Origin: CAZEAB01 sp964552945
GTDB lineage: Archaea; Nanobdellota; Nanobdellia; Woesearchaeales; GW2011-AR9
Direction of reading: 5' to 3'
Assembly (NCBI GenBank): GCA_964552945.1
Contig: CAZKIP010000010.1
Span: forward strand, 1 to 42,837
Length of the DNA: 42,837 nt
In this document: in pieces, positions 24,313 through 31,311 of the stretch
Position numbering within the stretch: position 1 is the first letter of the stretch
Layout of the letters: each line of letters begins with the position of its first letter
Notes under the pieces: generated by a model
What the model was told of the DNA's origin: nothing
Seen by the model: only the letters and a program-made list of their open reading frames with translations
The model's database searches: none
Position numbers and translations under genes: made by a program

Positions 24313-24328
24313 TGTGTTTCGAACTTCC

Positions 24329-25729
24329 CTACTTCAAAATCTTCCGCATAACCTTATTAACAACATTCGGGTCAGCTTTTCCTTTCGTAGCCTTCATAAC
24401 TTGCCCAACTAAGAAATGTAATGACTTCTCATTACCCTTTTTGAAATCATCAACTGCCTTTTTATTCTCTTTAATAACTTGTTTAGAAATCTTTTCAATT
24501 TCAGAAGCGGATGTTACTTGCAATAAACCTTTCTTTTTTACATAAGCAGCCGGAGAGAATTGTTTTTCAACCAACTTTTCCATTATTTTCTGGCCAGTTG
24601 TTTCAGAAATCTCTTTCCTCTCAACTAATTGCAATAATTCAATAAGATGTTTCTCATCTAGCTTAACTTGTTTCAAACTTTTCTTGTTATAATTAAGAAC
24701 TCTTAATAATTCTCTACGCAACCACTTTGCAGCAAGTTTGGGATCAATTTCTTGGGCAACTCTTTCAAACAATTCTGCCAATTCTAGTTCCATGGCCATA
24801 ACTTCGGCATCAATTGAATCTAATTTATGTTCTTTAACATATCTGGCTGCCCGAATATGTGCCAACTCCGGAACTTTCTTTTTAACTTCTTGAATCATTT
24901 CTTTTGAAATTGTTAACACGGGAAGGTCTGGTTCAATGATGTACCCATAATCAGCTTCAGTTTCCTTACTCCTTAAAGAAATTGTTTTACTTCCTGTCCA
25001 TGCTCTCGTTTCTTGGATAGTTTTCAACCCTCTTTTCATAACCATTCTCTGCCTTATTAGCTCATAATTCAAAGCTCTTTCTGCATCTTTAAATCCAGAA
25101 ACGTTTTTTATTTCAGCTCTAGGATGACCAGGAATGGAAAGGTTCAAATCCGATTTTAAGACGCCATTATTTTCATCAAACACTTTTAGATATTTTACAA
25201 TTCTAGTTAGTTCTTTAAGGAATTCTCTAGCTTCTGCTGGAGAGTTCATGCAAGGTTCTGTAACAATTTCACATAAGGGAATACCTGCTCGGTTGTAATC
25301 TATTAAAACGAACTTTGAATCTGCGATACCTTTTTCATGAACAAGAGAAGCGGGATCTTCTTCGATATGAATCCTTTCAATCTTAACGATTTTTCCACTT
25401 TTTAATTTTATAGTACCTTTTTTCCCCAAAGGAATTTCATATTGTGTTATTTGGAAATTTTTCCCCATGTCGGGATAGAAATAAGTTTTTCTAGAAAATG
25501 CGATTTCTTTCTCAACATTACATCCTAGAGCGACACATAATTTTAACGCATACTCCATCACTTTCTTGTTAAACATTGGTTTACTTCCGGGATGGCCCAA
25601 ACAAATTGGACATGTTTGAGTGTTTGGTTTGTCTGTGGGCATTGTGGAGCAACCGCAGAATAGTTTAGAATCTGTGTTTAGTTGTAAGTGGGTTTCAAGT
25701 CCGATTAATGTTGTTGTTTGCTTTTTCAT
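24329..25729 (-). CDS. gatB: Asp-tRNA(Asn)/Glu-tRNA(Gln) amidotransferase subunit B
   Basis: About 466 residues from the ATG at 25729; the open frame reaches a TTG at 25762, but the family start (TTLIGLETHLQL) favours the ATG. A zinc site (FCGC and CPIC) and the string GHPGSKPMFN lie in the cradle domain, and a C-terminal helical YqeY-like tail is present. GatB activates the aspartyl (or glutamyl) side chain of mischarged tRNA with ATP. No ribosome binding site is visible before its ATG. A structured leader with a well-placed site for a 28-codon ORF precedes it. Confidence 0.95.
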   Translation of the reverse strand: MKKQTTTLIGLETHLQLNTDSKLFCGCSTMPTDKPNTQTCPICLGHPGSKPMFNKKVMEYALKLCVALGCNVEKEIAFSRKTYFYPDMGKNFQITQYEIPLGKKGTIKLKSGKIVKIERIHIEEDPASLVHEKGIADSKFVLIDYNRAGIPLCEIVTEPCMNSPAEAREFLKELTRIVKYLKVFDENNGVLKSDLNLSIPGHPRAEIKNVSGFKDAERALNYELIRQRMVMKRGLKTIQETRAWTGSKTISLRSKETEADYGYIIEPDLPVLTISKEMIQEVKKKVPELAHIRAARYVKEHKLDSIDAEVMAMELELAELFERVAQEIDPKLAAKWLRRELLRVLNYNKKSLKQVKLDEKHLIELLQLVERKEISETTGQKIMEKLVEKQFSPAAYVKKKGLLQVTSASEIEKISKQVIKENKKAVDDFKKGNEKSLHFLVGQVMKATKGKADPNVVNKVMRKILK

Positions 25730-25740
25730 TGTTTTTGTTT

Positions 25741-25827
25741 TTAGTATTGTGAGCAGCGCCAATGGAGGCGATTTGTTATTAATATGTCCACTTGCACGGT
25801 GTTATTATGGTGAAAAAGGTTCACCAT
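25741..25827 (-). CDS. 28-residue ORF in the gatB leader
   Basis: Starts ATG-GTG right after aaaggaggtg, a full anti-Shine-Dalgarno complement, and ends with TAA 11 nt before the gatB ATG. The peptide starts MVNLFHHNNTVQVD. If GTG is used the spacing from ggagg is 5 nt. A translated leader peptide is plausible given that gatB itself lacks a binding site, but no conservation data exist. Confidence 0.3.
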   Translation of the reverse strand: MVNLFHHNNTVQVDILITNRLHWRCSQY

Positions 25828-25855
25828 CACCTCCTTTGGCAAAGCAGACATATTA
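25753..25855 (-). promoter_or_regulatory. structured gatB leader with crossing inverted repeats
   Basis: Two inverted-repeat pairs interleave: 25753-25771 with 25827-25845 (14 of 19 plus a wobble) and 25780-25788 with 25847-25855 (9 of 9, taatatgtc/gacatatta). They cannot both form as nested stems, so they would make a pseudoknot or two alternative states. Between them is a perfect 8-bp hairpin (25807-25814 with 25820-25827). One arm contains the ribosome binding site of the leader ORF, so pairing would hide it. Confidence 0.45.
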
Positions 25856-25872
25856 CTTTTATTAATTTGATT

Positions 25873-27228
25873 TCAATCTTTATCTATTTCCTTCTCCAAA
25901 TAATCTCCCAATTGAATAATATTTTTCTCCTGCCAATGGTCTCCAATTAACATCATCCCAACAGGCATTTTCTTAACAAATCCACAAGGAAGACTTAAAT
26001 GTGGCAATCCTGCTAAATTAGGACCAACTGTTAACAAATCTAACATATAATTTTGCAGAGGAGTTAACTTCTTTATTTCTGCAAATGTTGGAGCAATTAT
26101 TGGCATGGATGGAGAAATAAGTACATCATATTTCTTAAACAAATCTTTGTACTCTTTAATTATTAAAGTTCTAATTTTAGCCGCTTGTAAATAATATGCT
26201 TCTCTAAATCCAGCCATTCTAGCGAACGTTCCAATAATAATTCTACGTTTGGCTTCCTTTCCAAAATGTTTTGAACGAACTTCAGAGAAATAATCATTGA
26301 AACTTTTACCTTCACTTTCCATCTCTTGTCCGTAACGTAATCCACATAATTTAGCTAAGTTGGTTGACGCTTCAGTCATTGCTAAAAGATAGTACACAGG
26401 AATTCCATATTTGGATGTTAAAGGAAGACTCACTTTTTCAATAGTAATTTTTCCATCTAACTTTTTAATCGCTTTCTTTACTGCATCAGCTACTTCTTTA
26501 TCAACACCTTTTCCAAAACTTTCCTTGATAACTCCCACTCTTAACTTTTTGATATCCTTTCCTAAGACTTTAGTAAAATCTTTCGGCATGTCTACACAAG
26601 TAGCATCTTTTCCATCAGAGCCAGAAATAATTTCAAGAACTTCTGCACATTGTTTCACAGTCTTGGCCATTGGTCCAATTTTGTCTAGAGAACTTCCATA
26701 ATCTAGTTGTCCATTACGGCTAACTCTTCCATAAGTTGGAGTCAAACCAACAACTCCACAAAAAGCTGCGGGACAAGCAATTGAACCTCCCGTAGATTCT
26801 CCTAATGCAACATGGGGAAGATTACATTTTTGTGCGAATCCTGCGGCTCCTCCAGATGAACCTCCACAAGTTCTTTTTTTATCATAGGGGTTTAAAGGAA
26901 TTTTTTTATCCAGTCCTACGTTTACTGAGAAAGAACCGAAACCAAATTCGTCCATGGCCGTCTTACCAATAACAACTCCTCCTTTTTCTTGTAACCTTTC
27001 CACACAAGTTGCATCAAATCTTGGTAAGTAATTATCTAGAATTCTAGATCCTCCCGTTGTTGGAATATTTTTTGTACAAATGCAATCTTTTACTGAGATT
27101 ATGAATTTGATTTTATTTAATTCAGATTTCTTCAATTTATCTAAATCATTTTTAGAAACAAGATGATTAAAGAAATGATATTCTTTGTCAATTTTTTCTA
27201 TTTCACCAATACTCTTTTTTATGTTCAT
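25873..27228 (-). CDS. gatA: Asp-tRNA(Asn)/Glu-tRNA(Gln) amidotransferase subunit A
   Basis: 451 residues, amidase-signature family. The catalytic Lys is in IISVKDCICTK, the Gly/Ser-rich signature in RTCGGSSGGAAGFA and the nucleophile region in ALGESTGGSIACPA, giving the Lys-cisSer-Ser triad. It releases ammonia from Gln for transfer to the tRNA-bound Asp or Glu. It overlaps gatC by 4 nt, and gatB follows after a 143-nt structured spacer. Confidence 0.96.
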   Translation of the reverse strand: MNIKKSIGEIEKIDKEYHFFNHLVSKNDLDKLKKSELNKIKFIISVKDCICTKNIPTTGGSRILDNYLPRFDATCVERLQEKGGVVIGKTAMDEFGFGSFSVNVGLDKKIPLNPYDKKRTCGGSSGGAAGFAQKCNLPHVALGESTGGSIACPAAFCGVVGLTPTYGRVSRNGQLDYGSSLDKIGPMAKTVKQCAEVLEIISGSDGKDATCVDMPKDFTKVLGKDIKKLRVGVIKESFGKGVDKEVADAVKKAIKKLDGKITIEKVSLPLTSKYGIPVYYLLAMTEASTNLAKLCGLRYGQEMESEGKSFNDYFSEVRSKHFGKEAKRRIIIGTFARMAGFREAYYLQAAKIRTLIIKEYKDLFKKYDVLISPSMPIIAPTFAEIKKLTPLQNYMLDLLTVGPNLAGLPHLSLPCGFVKKMPVGMMLIGDHWQEKNIIQLGDYLEKEIDKD

Positions 27229-27509
27229 ACTGCTTTTGGTCCTTTGAAGTAACCCTCTTTTTTACTTTTGACATTTAGAAAAACACCTTCTTCAGTTAAC
27301 GAAGGCTCAACAATATCTTCTCTCATCGCATCTTTTACTGGGATTGGTTGGAAGCTTGGCTTCACTCCTTTGGTATCAACTTTATCTAATTCTGAGAATA
27401 CTTTTAGAATTTCTTTCAATTGTGGCAAGAATTCTTTCTCTTCTTTTTCGGTTAGGTTTAGGCGAGAATTTACTGCAATCTTTTTGAGAAGCACTTTATC
27501 TAATTTCAT
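27225..27509 (-). CDS. gatC: amidotransferase subunit C
   Basis: 94 residues, usual length. The N-terminal helical part (IAVNSRLNLTEKEEKEFLPQ, LKEILKVFSELDKVDTKGV) and the conserved downstream segment KPSFQPIPVKDAMREDIV identify GatC, which wraps GatA and stabilises the complex. The stop overlaps the gatA start by 4 nt. It lies 60 nt after aspS on the same strand. Confidence 0.93.
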   Translation of the reverse strand: MKLDKVLLKKIAVNSRLNLTEKEEKEFLPQLKEILKVFSELDKVDTKGVKPSFQPIPVKDAMREDIVEPSLTEEGVFLNVKSKKEGYFKGPKAV

Positions 27510-27569
27510 TCTTCACCTCTTAAATATTGGTAATCACTCCTGGCAACTATCTATTCTTAGTTAATTTAA

Positions 27570-28988
27570 TTATTCTTCGTAAATAAACACACCCAACTCA
27601 TGCAACTGTTCATCAGCCACTTTGGATGGGGCGTCCATTACCAAATCTTTTGCATCCTTATTTTTTGGAAAAGCAATAACTTCTCTAATTGAATCCTCTC
27701 CTAGAATTACGAAAAGTAATCTGTCTAGTCCTGGAGCAATTCCACCATGAGGAGGAACACCATAACTAAAGGCTTCCAAAAGATGTGCGAATTCAGCCTT
27801 CTGTACCTCAGTGAAACCAATTAAATCAAAGATTTTAGCTTGAATATTCTTATCATGAATTCTAATACTTCCTCCACCAACTTCGAAACCATTCAAAACT
27901 AAATCATGTTGTAATGCTTTAACTTTTGCTGGATCAGAATCTAACAAAGGAATATCTTCTTCTCTAGGTGCAGTAAACATATGGTGGGATGGTGCAAATT
28001 CTGATTTTCCTGAACCATGGAAATAATCATCTTCAGTTTGCGGTGTAAAAAGAGGGAAATCTACAATCCAACAGAACCCTAATTCATTTTTATCTTTCTT
28101 ATCTTTCCTAATATCGGGAGAATCTGTCTTATACTCTTTCATGGCATCTTCATACTTAATCCTTGGAAAAGGAATTTGAGTAAATTTCTTTTCTGGGAAA
28201 ACTTTTTCAACCATCTTAATCATCATTTCTTCAACCAGTTTCAAGACATCTTCTTGAGTAATGAAACTCATCTCCATATCTAACTGATAGAATTCTCCAG
28301 GTGCTCTATGTGCTCTAGCATCCTCATCTCTGAAACAGGGGGCTATTTGGTAATACTTATCTGCACCAGCAACCATTAATAATTGTTTATATTGTTGCGG
28401 AGATTGTGGTAAAGCATAAAACTTGCCTTTGTGTAATCTTGAAGGAACTAAATAATCTCTTGCACCTTCAGGAGTAGATTTGGTTAATATTGGTGTAGTG
28501 TATTCTACAAAATGTTTTTTATCTAGAAAATCTCTAATAAATTTAAATGCTTTATGTCTAAGTAACATGTTTCTCTGCATCTTAGGTCTTCTTAAATCTA
28601 AGTATCTATATTTAAGACGAGTATCCTCAGAAGTTTCTACGTGTTCATCAATCTCTAATGGCAAAGGTTCTGCTGCGCTTAATATGGTCACATCCTCGGC
28701 AGACAATTCAATTTCACCAGTTTCCAACTCTTTCTTAACCTGTGAATCTGGTCTTTTTTTAACAATTCCTGTAACTTTAACAACGGATTCTCTTCTTATC
28801 TCTCCTAGGTGTTTTGTTAATTTTGGACCAACAAAAACTTGAATAGCACCATATTTATCTCTTAAAACAATAAAACTAACTTTACCTGAAACTCTATGAG
28901 TTGTTACCCATCCACAGAGGGTTACTTTTTGATCAGCATTTTCTTTTCTTAATTCTCCACATGAATGTGTTCTTAGACCTGTTTTCAT
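27570..28988 (-). CDS. aspS: bacterial-type aspartyl-tRNA synthetase lacking the GAD insert
   Basis: 472 residues from the ATG at 28988 (MKTGLRTHSCGEL), which has a ggtga site; the longer frame runs into the tRNA-Asn gene and is rejected. The OB-fold domain is followed by a class IIb core with the bacterial motif 2 region FRDEDARAHRAPGEFYQLD and motif 3 GIAPGLDRLLFVILG, ending in the bacterial RDVIAFPKN-like stretch. Bacterial AspRS is about 590 residues because of a GAD insert; here SPDIRK near residue 290 runs almost directly into ELGFCWIVDFP, so that insert is deleted. Its placement between tRNA-Asn and gatCAB suggests a non-discriminating enzyme (inference). Confidence 0.93.
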   Translation of the reverse strand: MKTGLRTHSCGELRKENADQKVTLCGWVTTHRVSGKVSFIVLRDKYGAIQVFVGPKLTKHLGEIRRESVVKVTGIVKKRPDSQVKKELETGEIELSAEDVTILSAAEPLPLEIDEHVETSEDTRLKYRYLDLRRPKMQRNMLLRHKAFKFIRDFLDKKHFVEYTTPILTKSTPEGARDYLVPSRLHKGKFYALPQSPQQYKQLLMVAGADKYYQIAPCFRDEDARAHRAPGEFYQLDMEMSFITQEDVLKLVEEMMIKMVEKVFPEKKFTQIPFPRIKYEDAMKEYKTDSPDIRKDKKDKNELGFCWIVDFPLFTPQTEDDYFHGSGKSEFAPSHHMFTAPREEDIPLLDSDPAKVKALQHDLVLNGFEVGGGSIRIHDKNIQAKIFDLIGFTEVQKAEFAHLLEAFSYGVPPHGGIAPGLDRLLFVILGEDSIREVIAFPKNKDAKDLVMDAPSKVADEQLHELGVFIYEE

Positions 28989-29027
28989 ATTTTTCTCACC
29001 CGTAATATTGCTTGTAATAATAAAAGG

Positions 29028-29154
29028 CGGCTCCGACCAGACTTTCGTGAGCACTGCGAACGAACGCAATGACTTTCTCGAACTGGTGGCCTCGCGGTTT
29101 CTTCTCTCTTGAGAGAGTAACAGCCGCGCGCTCTACCTACTAAGCTACGGAGCC
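29028..29154 (-). tRNA. tRNA-Asn(GTT) with two introns
   Basis: The acceptor GGCTCCG/CGGAGCC is perfect, discriminator G. D stem GCTT/GAGC; anticodon stem CGCGG/CCGCG with loop CTGTTA-A, anticodon GTT. Intron 1 is 19 nt at the canonical 37/38 site (29099-29117). Intron 2 is 35 nt within the T loop (29042-29076): removal gives ACCAG-TTCGAGT-CTGGT. The T-loop junction folds with central helix TTCG/CGAA, 3-nt bulges AGA and AGT, and an inner CATTGCG/CGCAGTG hairpin. The mature length is 73 nt. A TATA-like element lies about 27 nt upstream (29180-29187, minus strand). aspS starts 39 nt downstream on the same strand. Confidence 0.93.
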
Positions 29155-29232
29155 ATTGCCTTCAGATTTTACTTGAGCAATATAAAACTTTCTTTAATCT
29201 TTTCGTAATTTTCTTTTATTCCTTATAAATTT

Positions 29233-29251
29233 ATCCCAAAATAATTGGGAT
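29233..29251. promoter_or_regulatory. inverted repeat upstream of the Lrp-type gene
   Basis: atcccaa-aataa-ttgggat, perfect 7-nt arms, 22 nt before the TATA box of the regulator gene. It could be an upstream binding site or the binding site of another factor. The role is inferred. Confidence 0.4.
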
Positions 29252-29272
29252 TATTAGCAAAAAAAGGCAAGA

Positions 29273-29301
29273 TTTATATAGTATTTGGAACATTTGTTCC
29301 A
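29273..29301 (+). promoter_or_regulatory. Lrp-gene TATA box and palindromic operator
   Basis: TATA box tttatata at 29273-29280. A perfect inverted repeat tggaaca-tt-tgttcca (29286-29301) lies between it and the ATG at 29313, covering the expected transcription start. Binding here would block initiation; autoregulation by the Lrp-family product is the natural inference. Confidence 0.6.
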
Positions 29302-29312
29302 TAATTAGTGAA

Positions 29313-29756
29313 ATGTTAGATAAAAAAGACCAAAAAATACTGGAGGTACTCAAAGAAAATGCCAACTACCCAACTAGAAAGATTGCCAAAAAAACTATGT
29401 TGCCAATTACCACCGTGCACAATAGAATTAAGAGATTACTCCGTAGCGGAGTTATTAGGAAGTTCACCATTGAATTGGACTACCAAAAAATTGGGAAGGG
29501 ATTGCTTGCCTACATTCTTATATCGGCCAACCTCCCCTTACTTAAAACGAAGAAAAAAACGCAATATGATTTAGTTAGTGATATTAAGAAATTTGCTTTT
29601 GTAGAGAAAATAGATATTGTTACTGGAGGAACAGATTTGGTAGCCATGGTTAGAGTGAAAGATATGCAGGAATTTGATCATGTTTTGTTGGAGAAGTTGC
29701 AACTTGTTGAGGGAATAGATAAAACTCAAACTTTAACGGTAATTCATGAGGAATGA
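29313..29756 (+). CDS. Lrp/AsnC-family transcription regulator
   Basis: 147 residues. The N-terminal helix-turn-helix (DQKILEVLKENANYPTRKIA, then TTVHNRIKRLLRSGVIRKF) is followed by a C-terminal RAM-type alpha/beta domain (YILISANLP, IVTGGTDLVAMVRV), where amino acids or other small effectors bind. The length fits the family. It lies divergent from tRNA-Asn/aspS/gatCAB, so it could control that block as well as itself; this is inference from position. The 3' end overlaps the next minus-strand gene by 24 nt. Confidence 0.93.
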   Translation: MLDKKDQKILEVLKENANYPTRKIAKKTMLPITTVHNRIKRLLRSGVIRKFTIELDYQKIGKGLLAYILISANLPLLKTKKKTQYDLVSDIKKFAFVEKIDIVTGGTDLVAMVRVKDMQEFDHVLLEKLQLVEGIDKTQTLTVIHEE

Positions 29757-30095
29757 ACTCTTATAATTGTTATCCTGCTGTCTAGCACTATTTAATTCTC
29801 TTAACAATTCCGCGGGAGAAAAAATATCTAACTCGGTAAGTTCATCAACCTCTACTCTCCTATTTGTTTTATACCATGAACCATTCTTTCCATCTGGAGA
29901 ACTATTGTGAATTGGCGAATAAAAATCTTCAATTGATGTTCTAAAAATAATAAGGTTTCCTTCACTTAAATAGAATTCCCCTAATTTAACTGCTTCTTCT
30001 GGATCTTGAGTAAATAACTTTTCTTTAGGAATTTCTCCTTTGTCAACCCAGCATTTTAATTCCAGGTCACTCATCCCTCTATATAATCTATCCAT
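29733..30095 (-). CDS. hypothetical protein, ART-like sequence pattern
   Basis: 120 residues. It starts MDRLYRGMSDLELKCWVDKG, then KLFTQDPEEAVKLGEFY and NLIIFRTSIEDF. A YRG start, followed by an F-T-x-D-x2-x-A string and a beta strand, is reminiscent of small ADP-ribosyltransferase-like or RES-type folds, but the catalytic Glu is not clear. The assignment is weak; it may be a new small domain. The gene overlaps the Lrp gene by 24 nt at the 3' ends. Confidence 0.55.
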   Translation of the reverse strand: MDRLYRGMSDLELKCWVDKGEIPKEKLFTQDPEEAVKLGEFYLSEGNLIIFRTSIEDFYSPIHNSSPDGKNGSWYKTNRRVEVDELTELDIFSPAELLRELNSARQQDNNYKSSFLMNYR

Positions 30096-30182
30096 GAAAT
30101 CGCTTAAACTATCATTTAGTATATATTATTTTACCTAAATGAGACAAAGATTTATTAAAAAGTACAAAGTTTTACCTTTCGT

Positions 30183-30330
30183 GGACCTGTGGCCCAGTCT
30201 GGACGTATTATATACGGGATAGATAAGGCGATTCCCTCCTACTCATTCGAGAAGAGAGGAATAGATCGGGGGTTCGAAACAGCATACTGCACTCTCTGTG
30301 CTGTATTCTGCGCATTTCCTCCCAGGTCCG
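30183..30330 (+). tRNA. tRNA-Arg(CCT) with three introns
   Basis: Acceptor GGACCTG/CAGGTCC, discriminator G. D stem GCCC/AGGC (one mismatch), anticodon stem ATTCC/GGAAT, loop CTCCTA-A, anticodon CCT, T stem GGGGG/CCTCC. Three insertions: D loop 20 nt (30203-30222), 37/38 site 15 nt (30242-30256), T loop 38 nt (30279-30316). Removing them gives a 75-nt tRNA with D loop AGTCTGGATA and T loop TTCGAAT. The D-loop junction shows bulges GGA/AGA, central GTCT/GGAT and inner CGTAT/ATACG; the T-loop junction shows bulges AAA/TTT, central TTCG/CGCA (one mismatch) and an 11-bp interrupted inner hairpin. The T-rich sequence after 30330 may terminate transcription. Confidence 0.88.
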
Positions 30331-30434
30331 CATTTATTTTTATTCTATTTTGGAGAAATTTTTTGACATTAATTTTTTCTCTCACCCCTTTTAAGTAGAA
30401 ACATTTATAATTCTGCATAATAAAATCACTACTG

Positions 30435-31298
30435 ATGATAAAAGATACAGAAAAATCTACTAAAGAACTTATTGCTTTAGGTATAATAGCAAAAATAGGT
30501 AAACAGATAAAACAAGATTTTCCACAAATTGCTGATGCTTACAGAGAAGGATTAGTACATGAAGAAATTGTGGGGCAATTTGGTATCTGTAAAAGATATG
30601 GGCTTCCTTTATCAATGGCTAAATCTGCTGTTGCAACAGCAATTAGGGGTTTTCCAGGTAATAAATTGATTAATCCCTATGTTGGTTTAATTGAAAATTC
30701 TGAAGAACGTGCACGGATTGCAAAAGAACATGTTGCGAATAGCATGACCTTAGAACAGAGAGTAGAATTAGGAAGAAGAATGCAAAAATCTAGAAGCAAG
30801 GATAGCTTACAAAAAACTGGCAGGGAATGTTATGAGAAGGGTGTTGGAATTCATGGTTTAAGTTCGGTAGAAAAAGCACAAGCAGCTAGATTAAGTTGTA
30901 TTAGTCAAGGTAGAACTCCTTGGGAACCTGCTGAATATAGGTTTGCTTGTCTTGCTTCTAGATTGTCAGAGTACTCAGTGGCAAAAATTGCAACTGAATT
31001 GAATGAGTTTTTCCATGATGGAGAAGAAATACGTTCCCCGGACTCTGTAACATCAAAACTCATAATATTTAGGGAATCGCTAGGCCTTCCTAAAAGAAAA
31101 GTTGTTCCCTGGAGTGATGAAGAAAAAGAATTTGTAACTTCAAAATATGGTCCCAAAATAAAAAGCTATGATGAAGCATTAAAAGATATAAATGACACTT
31201 TTCATGGTGGTCAACCAGTAAGAACTAAACCTGGATTAAACAAATTTATTACTACTTATCGTAAACAATTATCTCAGAAAATAATTAAAATAAATTAA
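30435..31298 (+). CDS. protein with duplicated helical (HTH-like) repeat
   Basis: 287 residues, family not recognised. The N-terminal half is helical and basic, with ECYEKGVGIHGLSSVEKAQA. The C-terminal half carries two copies of one motif: ELNEFFHDGEEIRSPDSV and DINDTFHGGQPVRTKPGL, each preceded by a helix and followed by a helix ending in RESL or RKQL. A Myb-like start (WSDEEKEFV) precedes the second copy. Spacing suggests two helix-turn-helix-type DNA-binding units. It has its own promoter after the tRNA-Arg gene. Confidence 0.65.
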   Translation: MIKDTEKSTKELIALGIIAKIGKQIKQDFPQIADAYREGLVHEEIVGQFGICKRYGLPLSMAKSAVATAIRGFPGNKLINPYVGLIENSEERARIAKEHVANSMTLEQRVELGRRMQKSRSKDSLQKTGRECYEKGVGIHGLSSVEKAQAARLSCISQGRTPWEPAEYRFACLASRLSEYSVAKIATELNEFFHDGEEIRSPDSVTSKLIIFRESLGLPKRKVVPWSDEEKEFVTSKYGPKIKSYDEALKDINDTFHGGQPVRTKPGLNKFITTYRKQLSQKIIKIN

Positions 31299-31311
31299 AA
31301 AAAATAAAAAA

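Noticed and set aside
25730..25762. TTG-initiated extension of GatB
   Set aside because: The added 11 residues are not family-like; the internal ATG at 25729 matches GatB N-termini.
25753..25845. gatB leader as a third MITE (19-bp terminal inverted repeats)
   Set aside because: No flanking direct repeat is present and the interleaved second stem fits a leader structure better.
26163..27564. frames inside or antisense to gatA and gatC
   Set aside because: Shadow frames of strongly supported genes.
28989..29069. 27-residue N-terminal extension of AspRS
   Set aside because: It would run into the 3' end of the tRNA-Asn gene, uses an implausible start and adds residues before the family start MKTGLRTHSCGEL, which has a ribosome binding site.
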